A stretch of DNA of 5,023 nt. It comes from an uncultured Oscillospiraceae bacterium (GTDB lineage: Bacteria; Bacillota; Clostridia; Oscillospirales; Oscillospiraceae). Numbering within the stretch: the first letter of the stretch is position 1; each line of letters opens with the position of its first letter. Shown in pieces: positions 1 through 5,023 of this stretch. Where the stretch lies: assembly GCA_900758315.1 (NCBI GenBank), contig CAAERF010000055.1:1-5023 (forward strand), read 5' to 3'. The position numbers were made by a program, and so were the translations under genes. The notes under the pieces are model-generated. The model was not told where the DNA came from, did no database searches, and saw nothing but the letters and a program-made list of their open reading frames with translations.

Positions 1-361
1 GGCGGCGCTTTTCCTCTGCGGCCAATTCTTCCGGGGTCGGCTCCGGCATGGGCACGTCAAATTTTCCGATGAACTTGAGATAAATTTCAATCTCCTGGAT
101 GCGCTCGCCGGTGCTGCGGTCGGGCGCGTGAACCACAATTTTCTCCACAAACTCGTTGATCATCGGCGCGGTCAGCTCGGAAAAATCCGTGTACTTTTTC
201 GCCAGGGCCAGGAACTTGTCGGCGCGGTCGGTGTCCTCGTTGAACTGGTCAAGGTCGGCCTGGTCGCTGGCAAGGGCCTGTTCCAGCTCGTCCTGCTCCT
301 TTTCATATTCGGCGGACAGCATCTCGAACCGCTTTTCCTCCAGTTTGCCCATCGCATAGGT
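1..361 (-). pseudogene. C-terminal part of the same recombinase (coiled-coil return and DUF4368-like domain), beyond the premature stop
   Basis: Reading on in the recombinase frame past the TAA gives 120 uninterrupted codons up to the window edge. They begin TYAMGKLEEKRFEML, the usual continuation of the KKLY motif that ends the upstream part, and run through an acidic/basic coiled-coil stretch (remnant residues about 5-55). A DUF4368-like segment follows, containing MINEFVEKIVVHAPDR and then IEIYLKFIGKF. There is no frame shift; the only defect is the stop codon, most simply a GAA (Glu) to TAA change. An internal ATG at 350-352 could in principle restart translation, but no convincing Shine-Dalgarno precedes it. 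The true C-terminus lies outside the window. Alternatives are a sequencing error, stop readthrough, or a genuine two-part gene. Confidence 0.85.
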
Positions 362-1711
362 TTAGTACAGCTTTTTAATGAGCATATCCAGCTCTGCGAT
401 GCGCTTTTTGGCCTTAGCCACCTTGCGCTTCAACTCTTTGGCGGCCTCCTGCTGGCGCACCTGGGAGATGCTGCGCACCTTCTGGATAAATTCCTCCTTG
501 TTCTGGATGGCATAGCTGGCGGTGGTTCGGATCGTCTCCAGCACCAGCTCGGTCAAGGCTTTGGTGCTGACATTGTGGGAAAAACACTGTTTGGTTTCCC
601 GCTCAATGGTCAGGCAGTAGGTAGAGCAGTTATAGAAATCGCTGGGATATTCTTTGCCGTCGGCCTTTTTGCGGATTCCGCGATGATTGTACATCTTAGC
701 CCCGCAGTCTGCACAGAACACCAGGCCCGTGAAGGGGTTGGCGACGCCGGTGGTATCTGTCCTGCGCACCGTCCGCTTCACCTGCTGGGCCAGCTGCCAT
801 GTCTCCGGGTCAACAATGGCCTCGTGGGTGTTCTCAAAGATCAGCCAATCTTCCGGGGCGTTCTTCACCCTCTTGTCCCGGTAGGACTTTTTGGAGGAAC
901 GGAAGTTCACCGTATGCCCCATATATTCCGGCCGCTCCAGCAAGGTGCTGACGGTGTTGCCGTACCAATCATAGGGGCGGTTCTTGTCCAGCATGGATGT
1001 GCCGCTCTTTTTGCCCTGCTTTTTCTTCTTTGCCCGCTTCTTGGCGAGATAGTAGCCGGGACACTCCACCTTCTCGGCGGTGAGCATTTTGGAAATCTCA
1101 TAGGGTCCGTGCCCCTCCACGGCCAGCCGGAAAATGCGCCGCACCACGGCGGCGGCTTCCTCATCCACCAGCCAGTGGTCTTTGTCCTCCGGGTCTTTCT
1201 TGTAGCCGTAGATGGCGCTGTTGGATGTGGGCTTGCCCGCCTTGCCCTTCACCCGGTAGGCCGCCGCAACCTTTTTGGACTGGTCGCGCAGATACCACTC
1301 GTTCATGATATTCAAAAACGGCGCAAATTCGCTGCTTTCCTGTTCGTCGCTGTCAATATTGTTGGCAACAGCAATAAAATGAACCCCATACTGCCGGAAC
1401 ATGATCTCGGTATAAAAGCCGGTTTGCAGGTAATTACGACCGATCCGACTGAGGTCTTTGCACAGCAGGTGGGCCACCTTCCCGGCCTCAATGTCGGCGA
1501 CCAGGCGTTTCCAGCCCGGACGCTCAAAATTGCCGCCCGACCATCCATCATCCGTATAGTGGACAATATTGGTGTAGCCCCGCTGCTTTGCATAGCTTTC
1601 GAGATACCGTTTCTGGTTCAGAATGGAGTTCGAGTCGCCCGCAACGTCATCGTCACGGGACAGGCGCTCATAGAGCGCAGTTATTTTTTCTTCCGTCTGT
1701 CTGTTTGCCAT
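362..1711 (-). CDS. Large serine recombinase (site-specific integrase/resolvase family), truncated by an in-frame stop
   Basis: Serine recombinases of this family cut and rejoin attachment sites to integrate or excise mobile elements. The 449-residue product begins with a resolvase-type catalytic domain (about residues 10-155). It has the YERLSRDD motif, where S18 is the likely nucleophile, and the KDLSRIGRN motif, where R89 and R92 are the expected active-site arginines. A recombinase DNA-binding domain follows (about 160-310), including a lysine-rich stretch near 224-236. Next is a zinc ribbon with C333 and C336 and later C362 and C376, then a coiled-coil helix (about 400-449). The start is ATG at 1711, 8 bases after an AGGAG-type site and one base after the TnpW stop, so the two genes are probably translationally coupled. 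The TAA at 362-364 ends the protein inside the coiled coil. The same frame continues for 120 codons with family-like sequence, so the intact protein should exceed 569 residues. Family assignment is firm; whether this truncated form works is unknown. Confidence 0.93.
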   Translation of the reverse strand: MANRQTEEKITALYERLSRDDDVAGDSNSILNQKRYLESYAKQRGYTNIVHYTDDGWSGGNFERPGWKRLVADIEAGKVAHLLCKDLSRIGRNYLQTGFYTEIMFRQYGVHFIAVANNIDSDEQESSEFAPFLNIMNEWYLRDQSKKVAAAYRVKGKAGKPTSNSAIYGYKKDPEDKDHWLVDEEAAAVVRRIFRLAVEGHGPYEISKMLTAEKVECPGYYLAKKRAKKKKQGKKSGTSMLDKNRPYDWYGNTVSTLLERPEYMGHTVNFRSSKKSYRDKRVKNAPEDWLIFENTHEAIVDPETWQLAQQVKRTVRRTDTTGVANPFTGLVFCADCGAKMYNHRGIRKKADGKEYPSDFYNCSTYCLTIERETKQCFSHNVSTKALTELVLETIRTTASYAIQNKEEFIQKVRSISQVRQQEAAKELKRKVAKAKKRIAELDMLIKKLY

Positions 1712-1712
1712 A

Positions 1713-1916
1713 TCAGGCGCTCCTTTCAGACTGACGGCTCATTTGTGGCAATTCCATTATACCACATTCCCCGTCCATTGCCAGCCCATCATTGCGGATC
1801 AGCCGCAAAATTTTATCTTCCATCGTCTCGTTTGCGGTTTCGCTGAGATGGACACGCACCTTGTAGGTGGTTTTGCCGATGTGCCGTGTCAAAAAGATGC
1901 CCTTCGTTTCTGCCAT
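1713..1916 (-). CDS. tnpW: TnpW-like transposon-encoded small protein
   Basis: This 67-residue protein matches my recollection of the TnpW family of small proteins encoded beside clostridial serine recombinases. The recognisable core is RHIGKTTYKVRVHLSETANE followed by a short amphipathic helix (MEDKILRLIRND, about residues 32-43). The family's function is not well defined. Position next to the recombinase suggests a role tied to element mobility, which is inference. The ATG at 1914-1916 is preceded by a purine-rich AGAGAGG about 4 bases upstream, a modest ribosome binding site. The TGA stop (1713-1715) lies one base before the recombinase ATG, and the recombinase Shine-Dalgarno sits inside this gene's last codons, so the two form one transcription and translation unit. 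It has no signal peptide or membrane segment. The last 15 residues are polar and less family-like. Confidence 0.75.
   Translation of the reverse strand: MAETKGIFLTRHIGKTTYKVRVHLSETANETMEDKILRLIRNDGLAMDGECGIMELPQMSRQSERSA
1716..1727 (-). promoter_or_regulatory. Ribosome binding site of the recombinase, inside the end of tnpW
   Basis: On the minus strand this reads GAAAGGAGCGCC, with AGGAG about 8 bases before the recombinase ATG. It fixes that start and shows that recombinase initiation depends on the message carrying tnpW. Confidence 0.75.
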
Positions 1917-1930
1917 TGAACCTCTCTTTC

Positions 1931-1959
1931 TTGCGCCCGAGGCGCAGCCGTTGTATAAT
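1931..1959 (+). promoter_or_regulatory. Putative sigma-A-type promoter for the plus-strand gene run
   Basis: A perfect -10 hexamer TATAAT lies at 1954-1959. Seventeen bases upstream is TTGCGC (1931-1936), which matches only the first three positions of the -35 consensus. Transcription would begin near 1966 and give a leader of about 200 bases before the gene at 2173. The weak -35 suggests that an activator, or the adjacent AAAACGG-type sites, may matter. I found no equally good promoter on the minus strand for tnpW. Confidence 0.4.
1932..1946 (-). promoter_or_regulatory. GC-rich hairpin just upstream of the tnpW ribosome binding site
   Basis: A perfect inverted repeat TGCGCC-CGA-GGCGCA (6-bp stem, 3-base loop). 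In a minus-strand transcript it would fold 5 to 10 bases before the AGAGAGG preceding tnpW. It is followed by AAGAAAGAG rather than a run of U, so it is not an intrinsic terminator. It could modulate tnpW translation. On the plus strand it overlaps the -35/spacer region of the putative promoter with TATAAT at 1954-1959, so it might instead be a protein-binding palindrome. Confidence 0.4.
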
Positions 1960-1998
1960 GTGAATAGTTCCGTTTTGTGTAACTGTTAATCTGCACAG

Positions 1999-2019
1999 CT
2001 ACTTGCGGTGCATCAGCAT
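1999..2019 (-). CDS. Possible 6-codon leader peptide (MLMHRK) upstream of tnpW
   Basis: A minimal reading frame ATG CTG ATG CAC CGC AAG TAG sits 82 bases upstream of tnpW. It is preceded by AAAGGAGGA (2028-2036), the strongest Shine-Dalgarno in the window, with about 9 bases between GGAGG and the ATG. Such a strong site in front of so short a frame is typical of leader peptides that control a downstream gene by ribosome position. The Shine-Dalgarno also reads as codons of the opposite-strand small frame starting at 2018, so one of the two signals may be accidental. It is too short for homology support. Confidence 0.3.
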   Translation of the reverse strand: MLMHRK

Positions 2020-2098
2020 GGCGCGGTTCCTCCTTTCTCTCGCCTACCAGCTACTTTGTAACCTAATTGTTTGCCATTCGGGTTACTCCCTCTACTGA
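2018..2098 (+). CDS. Possible 26-residue hydrophobic small peptide in the leader of the plus-strand operon
   Basis: ATG at 2018 opens a 26-codon frame ending with TGA at 2096-2098, beginning MARFLLSLAYQLLC and continuing NLIVCHSGYSLY. About residues 3-19 are hydrophobic enough for a membrane helix. It lies downstream of the putative TATAAT promoter and 74 bases before the next gene, so it would be translated from that gene's leader. The upstream region (GCGGTG about 8 bases before the ATG) is a poor ribosome binding site, which argues against it. It could be a small membrane peptide, a leader, or chance. Confidence 0.25.
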   Translation: MARFLLSLAYQLLCNLIVCHSGYSLY

Positions 2099-2117
2099 TA
2101 GGAGAAAAAGCGGGTGT

Positions 2118-2133
2118 AAAACGGAACCGTTTT
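2118..2133. repeat. Perfect 7-bp inverted repeat, candidate operator
   Basis: AAAACGG-AA-CCGTTTT, a 16-bp near-palindrome 40 bases upstream of the start at 2173. The sequence AAAACGGAAC at 2118-2127 recurs inverted as GTTCCGTTTT at 1967-1976, next to the expected transcription start of the plus-strand promoter. Two copies flanking the divergent region fit a regulator-binding site; the binding protein is unknown. Confidence 0.35.
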
Positions 2134-2157
2134 CGCAGAAGAACAAAATTATTTTTT

Positions 2158-2165
2158 GAAGGAGG
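2158..2165 (+). promoter_or_regulatory. Ribosome binding site fixing the start at 2173
   Basis: GAAGGAGG ends 7 bases before ATG 2173. The open frame extends upstream to a TTG at 2071, but that extension has no ribosome binding site and crosses the inverted repeat at 2118-2133. The ATG at 2173 is therefore the preferred start. Confidence 0.8.
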
Positions 2166-2172
2166 CGAGGTC

Positions 2173-3036
2173 ATGGCGCTGATACTGGACGATGACGGCC
2201 TTTTGGATGCGGCGGATGGCTTCGCGGGTTGGGACGATGCGCTGGCAGACGATATGCTGGCGCAAGAATTGGAACTGGAACGCGCCGTAGAGCTGGAAAG
2301 CGAACTGGAGCAGGACGAGCGGCCCATTGACTATGACGCCGAGCTGGAGGATGCGGAGGAAGAAGCGGCGCCCACCAGCGGGAAACGGCTGAAACGGGAG
2401 CTGCGGGCCGAGGCGCTGCGCCGGTTGGAGGATGCCGCCCGGACAGCGGAGGACTTCGCTGTTGTGGTGGAGGAATGGAACAAGCTCGACCGCAACCGGG
2501 AGCGCCGGGAACGGGATCACGAGAACCTGCGCGGTGATGTGCCGCTGGAATATCAGGCCGTGCCGGAGCCGAAGATCGTGCCGCGCTGGCTGAACAATCC
2601 GGCGGTGCGGCAGCTGTGCAGCGGAAACTTCCTGGATATTCTTTTTGACTGCCCCTACGAGATGCACCAGCTGACGGCCAATGCGTTTCTTTCACAGATG
2701 ATCGAGGAACTGAGCGAGGAACACAAGGAAATCCTCTATTTTCTTTCTATTCGGCTATACAGCACCACCCAGCTGGCGCAGTTGCGCGGCCAGTCTGACA
2801 GGAATATCCGCAAGGTGCGCAACACCATCCGAAAGAAACTGCAAAAGAGGCTGTATGCCCATCTCTGCCAGATGCAGGCCGAGGGGAAAAGCCTGACCCT
2901 ACGGGAGCGTCAGTTTATGGAGGAATATGCTGCGTTGCTTGGGGAAAAGGGCAAGGACGCCGTGATACGCCGGGAGAACAAGACCAAACGGCGCAAGAAA
3001 AAAGCTGTCCTTGACGGCGGCAAGGGCAGCGAGTAA
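2173..3036 (+). CDS. Sigma-70 region-4-like helix-turn-helix protein of a mobile element
   Basis: The 287-residue protein probably binds DNA and may act as a transcription regulator or sigma-like factor. Residues 1-65 are very acidic (repeated D, E and L). Residues 70-120 are charged and predicted helical or coiled-coil. Residues about 175-230 contain EEHKEILYFLSIRLYSTTQL followed by AQLRGQSDRNIRKVRNTI, which resembles sigma-70 region 4 with its helix-turn-helix recognition helix. The C-terminus is strongly basic (KTKRRKKKAVL). I see no region 2, so it may not be a complete sigma factor; the region 2 position is taken by the acidic and coiled-coil part. It is first in the plus-strand run, 43 bases before the next gene, and divergent from tnpW and the recombinase, so it could regulate either side. 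The start is set by GAAGGAGG. The region-4 resemblance is fairly clear; its target is unknown. Confidence 0.8.
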   Translation: MALILDDDGLLDAADGFAGWDDALADDMLAQELELERAVELESELEQDERPIDYDAELEDAEEEAAPTSGKRLKRELRAEALRRLEDAARTAEDFAVVVEEWNKLDRNRERRERDHENLRGDVPLEYQAVPEPKIVPRWLNNPAVRQLCSGNFLDILFDCPYEMHQLTANAFLSQMIEELSEEHKEILYFLSIRLYSTTQLAQLRGQSDRNIRKVRNTIRKKLQKRLYAHLCQMQAEGKSLTLRERQFMEEYAALLGEKGKDAVIRRENKTKRRKKKAVLDGGKGSE

Positions 3037-3079
3037 TATAAAATCGGATAGATAAGATTACTGTATAGAGGGTGAAGCT

Positions 3080-4000
3080 ATGAAGAATCTGTTTGAACAG
3101 TCCCGTTCCCATTGGGTGCGGTATGACCGCTATGAACTGAAAACCGCTGCCGATGGGAAGCGGTACATCACACCGGCGAAAGATGCGAAGCCCGATGTGT
3201 ATAATCCCATGAACGAGATGCCCGGCATGGTACTGGACGCCCTCAATGTGGGGATGCTGATGATGGGACGCAGGACGGATGTGGACGTGGATGCGGCCAT
3301 TCTGGAATTTGTCACAAAGTACGGCCTGCTGGGCCTGATGACGGCGCTGCCTACTACGCCGTCCTTCATGGACTATGAGGCGGTTTACCTGCCGAAGAAT
3401 CATTTCATCAAGGCGGAGACGATGGAGACGGAGGATTATCTGGCGCTGTTCTATCCCTTTGAGCAGCTGGATGTGGTGAAACAGGGCGTAGAATCCGACT
3501 GGACGGTATCCGGCGACCGCACGATGATCGCGCTGACCATGACCTTTGCCGACGAGCCGATGGCAAAAACCATGAGCTTCCAGCGGGAATATGCGGAACC
3601 CTATGACTGGATCGCCCAGCAGCTCAAAGACTGGGCCTTTACGCTGACGACCTCCATTTTGTACTACCATGACTACGATTCCATCGACGAGGGAACCCGG
3701 AACCTGTACCGCAAGGCGATGGCGGCCTTTGGCGGGATCGCGCCCAGTTATCACATCGAGCTGCTGGAAAAGCCCACAATTTACTGGGACTTCCATTCGC
3801 TTTTGCTGGGCATCCAGATGATGTTCAGCTTTATGCTTGTGGACGATGCCAAGCCGCTGCGGCTGTGCAAGCACTGTCAGAAAGTATTCATATCCAGCCG
3901 CGCCAACGCCGCGTTTTGCAGCGCACGATGCAAGAACCAGTATAATGTCTATAAGAGCCGGGGAAAACATAAAGAACAGGACGGTGACGAAAATGCCTGA
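3080..4000 (+). CDS. Uncharacterised protein with a C-terminal C4 zinc-finger-like motif
   Basis: A 306-residue cytoplasmic protein without signal peptide or clear membrane segment. I do not recognise the N-terminal 255 residues with certainty. They are mixed alpha/beta with a hydrophobic stretch near 238-254. The C-terminus has LCKHCQKVFISSRANAAFC and then SARCKNQYNVYKSR, so C263, C266, C280 and C284 form a C-x2-C...C-x3-C metal site. It is followed by a basic N-x6-R tail, as in CGNR-type or related treble-clef fingers that often bind nucleic acid. DUF6076-type proteins have a similar ending, but I cannot confirm that family. ATG 3080 follows AGAGGG with 7 bases of spacing. The end overlaps the next gene by 8 bases, which suggests coupled expression with the AlbA_2/ATPase protein and perhaps a shared function. 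No enzymatic motif is visible. Confidence 0.8.
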   Translation: MKNLFEQSRSHWVRYDRYELKTAADGKRYITPAKDAKPDVYNPMNEMPGMVLDALNVGMLMMGRRTDVDVDAAILEFVTKYGLLGLMTALPTTPSFMDYEAVYLPKNHFIKAETMETEDYLALFYPFEQLDVVKQGVESDWTVSGDRTMIALTMTFADEPMAKTMSFQREYAEPYDWIAQQLKDWAFTLTTSILYYHDYDSIDEGTRNLYRKAMAAFGGIAPSYHIELLEKPTIYWDFHSLLLGIQMMFSFMLVDDAKPLRLCKHCQKVFISSRANAAFCSARCKNQYNVYKSRGKHKEQDGDENA

Positions 4001-5023
4001 GAGCCAGAACACGGAATGGAAAAGCAAGTGGAAAGACGAATATCTGGAATGGATTTGCGGCTACGCCAACGCGCAGGGCGGAAAAATCTATATCGGCTGC
4101 GATGACGAGGGCAATGTTATCGGCCTATCTAACGCCCGCAAGCTGCTGGAGGACATTCCCAATAAAATTCGGGATGCGATGGGAATTATTGTCGGCGTCA
4201 ACCTTTTGGATAAGAACGGCAAGGAATACATCGAGATCGACGTGCCACCGTATCCCATCGGCATCTCCTGCAAGGGTGTCTACTACTACCGCAGCGGCAG
4301 CACCCGGCAGATTCTGACCGGCCCGGCGCTGGAAGCCTTCCTCATGCGAAAGCGTGGCGCAACCTGGGACAACTTACCGCTTCCGGCTTTTTCGATGAAT
4401 GATGTGGACGATGAAGTTGTTGCCCACTTCAAGCAATGGGCCGCCAAAAAGGGGCGCATTGACAAAAGCGTGCTGGATGAACCCAAAGACGTGCTGATGG
4501 AGAAGCTCCATCTGATGAACGGCCCGTATCTGACCAACGCGGCCATGCTCCTGTTTAGCAAAGACCCGGAGAAATGGCAGTTGGGCGCGTATGTGAAAAT
4601 CGGCTACTTCGAGACGGATGCCGACCTGCTGTATCAGGATGAAATCCACGGCTCCATTCTGGAACAGATCGACAAGATAGTGGAGCTGGTGTACCTCAAG
4701 TACATGAGAGCCAAAATCACCTATGAGGGGATGCAGCGGATTGAGCGGTACTTTGTGCCGGAGGAAGCCCTGCGGGAAGCCTTGCTGAACGCCCTGTGCC
4801 ACAAGCAGTATCAATCCGGCGTGCCGATCCAAATCAGTGTGTACGAAGATAAGCTGTACATTGCCAACTGCGGATGCCTGCCGGAAAACTGGACGCTCGA
4901 AAACCTGATGAACAAGCACGCTTCCAGCCCCTACAATCCAAATATTGCCCATGTGTTCTATCTGGCGGGCTTTATTGAGAGCTGGGGCCGAGGTATTGAA
5001 AAAATCTGCTCTGCCTGTGAAAA
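3993..5023 (+). CDS. AlbA_2 (Schlafen-type) and GHKL-like ATPase domain protein, partial at the window edge
   Basis: At least 343 residues, open to the right edge. Residues about 3-45 carry the AlbA_2 signature: E-x5-W-K near the start (E3, W9, K10), then YANAQGGKIYIGCDDEGNV. That domain extends to about 120. Residues about 255-340 match a divergent GHKL ATPase module: REALLNALCHKQY as the N-box (E262, N266), IANCGCLPENW in place of the usual DxGxG turn, then NPNIAHVFYLAGFIESWGRG. Proteins with this order are usually annotated as putative DNA-binding, ATP-binding or transcriptional regulators; some relatives occur in phage-defence or stress contexts. ATG 3993 overlaps the previous gene by 8 bases and is preceded by GGTGA 5 bases upstream. 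The family usually runs to around 450-500 residues, so a C-terminal, often winged-helix, part is probably missing here. Confidence 0.88.
   Translation, partial: MPESQNTEWKSKWKDEYLEWICGYANAQGGKIYIGCDDEGNVIGLSNARKLLEDIPNKIRDAMGIIVGVNLLDKNGKEYIEIDVPPYPIGISCKGVYYYRSGSTRQILTGPALEAFLMRKRGATWDNLPLPAFSMNDVDDEVVAHFKQWAAKKGRIDKSVLDEPKDVLMEKLHLMNGPYLTNAAMLLFSKDPEKWQLGAYVKIGYFETDADLLYQDEIHGSILEQIDKIVELVYLKYMRAKITYEGMQRIERYFVPEEALREALLNALCHKQYQSGVPIQISVYEDKLYIANCGCLPENWTLENLMNKHASSPYNPNIAHVFYLAGFIESWGRGIEKICSACE

Noticed and set aside
172..357. Small minus-strand frame starting just after the recombinase stop
   Set aside because: It is in a different frame from the recombinase continuation; the Arg/Ser/Pro-rich product is typical of an out-of-frame reading.
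128..1846. A 572-codon open frame on the plus strand opposite the recombinase and tnpW
   Set aside because: It is fully antisense to two recognisable genes. Its translation has no family-like motif, and the long openness follows from GC-rich codon use on the minus strand.
1996..2056. 9-bp direct repeat CAGCTACTT (1996-2004 and 2048-2056)
   Set aside because: Too short and isolated to interpret as an iteron, target duplication or att core.
2058..2086. GTAACC...GGTTAC inverted repeat considered as an attachment site or operator
   Set aside because: Only 6 bp arms with a 17-base spacer and lying inside the 26-residue small frame; this level of symmetry is easily due to chance.
2071..2172. 34-residue N-terminal extension of the region-4-like protein from a TTG
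   Set aside because: There is no ribosome binding site before the TTG, and a strong GAAGGAGG sits 7 bases before ATG 2173.
2149..2695. Two overlapping minus-strand open frames of about 170 codons opposite the region-4-like gene
   Set aside because: Both are shadows of the plus-strand coding sequence, with no ribosome binding site or recognisable domain.
3032..3062. AGTAAT...ATTACT inverted repeat after the region-4-like gene, considered as a terminator
   Set aside because: The stem is 6 bp and AT-rich with a 19-base loop and no following T-run; the next gene begins 18 bases later, so it is unlikely to stop transcription.
2915..4027. A 370-codon minus-strand open frame across the zinc-finger protein gene
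   Set aside because: The plus-strand gene has a proper start, ribosome binding site and a conserved C4 motif; the antisense product is low-complexity, rich in His and Arg, with no recognisable domain.

Overview
The window looks like accessory DNA from a gut-type, moderately GC-rich Firmicute (Clostridia, Oscillospiraceae/Lachnospiraceae-like). The reasons are AGGAGG-type ribosome binding sites, a GC-leaning codon choice, and a TnpW plus large-serine-recombinase pair of the kind carried by clostridial integrative elements. The organism is inferred from gene content alone.

Left half, minus strand (1-1916): a two-gene integration module. A 67-residue TnpW-like protein (1713-1916) is followed after a single base by a large serine recombinase (start at 1711). 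The recombinase frame is closed by a TAA at 362-364. The same frame stays open beyond it for 120 more codons to the window edge and encodes the rest of the coiled coil and a DUF4368-like C-terminus. The gene is therefore cut by a nonsense codon: a 449-residue product that keeps the catalytic domain, DNA-binding region and zinc ribbon, plus a C-terminal remnant.

Middle (1917-2172): a 256-base divergent intergenic region. It holds a perfect TATAAT on the plus strand, a GC-rich hairpin just before the TnpW ribosome binding site, and repeated AAAACGG/CCGTTTT half-sites. It also holds two very small candidate reading frames that start on the same CATG in opposite directions: a 6-codon minus-strand leader with a strong Shine-Dalgarno, and a 26-residue hydrophobic plus-strand peptide.

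Right half, plus strand (2173-5023): a tightly spaced gene run. It contains a 287-residue protein with a sigma-70 region-4-like helix-turn-helix, a 306-residue protein ending in a C4 zinc-finger-like motif, and a protein with an AlbA_2 (Schlafen-type) domain followed by a GHKL-like ATPase module. The last gene overlaps its predecessor by 8 bases and runs off the right edge. The set looks like a regulatory or accessory cassette of the mobile element. Its biological role is not established by the sequence.
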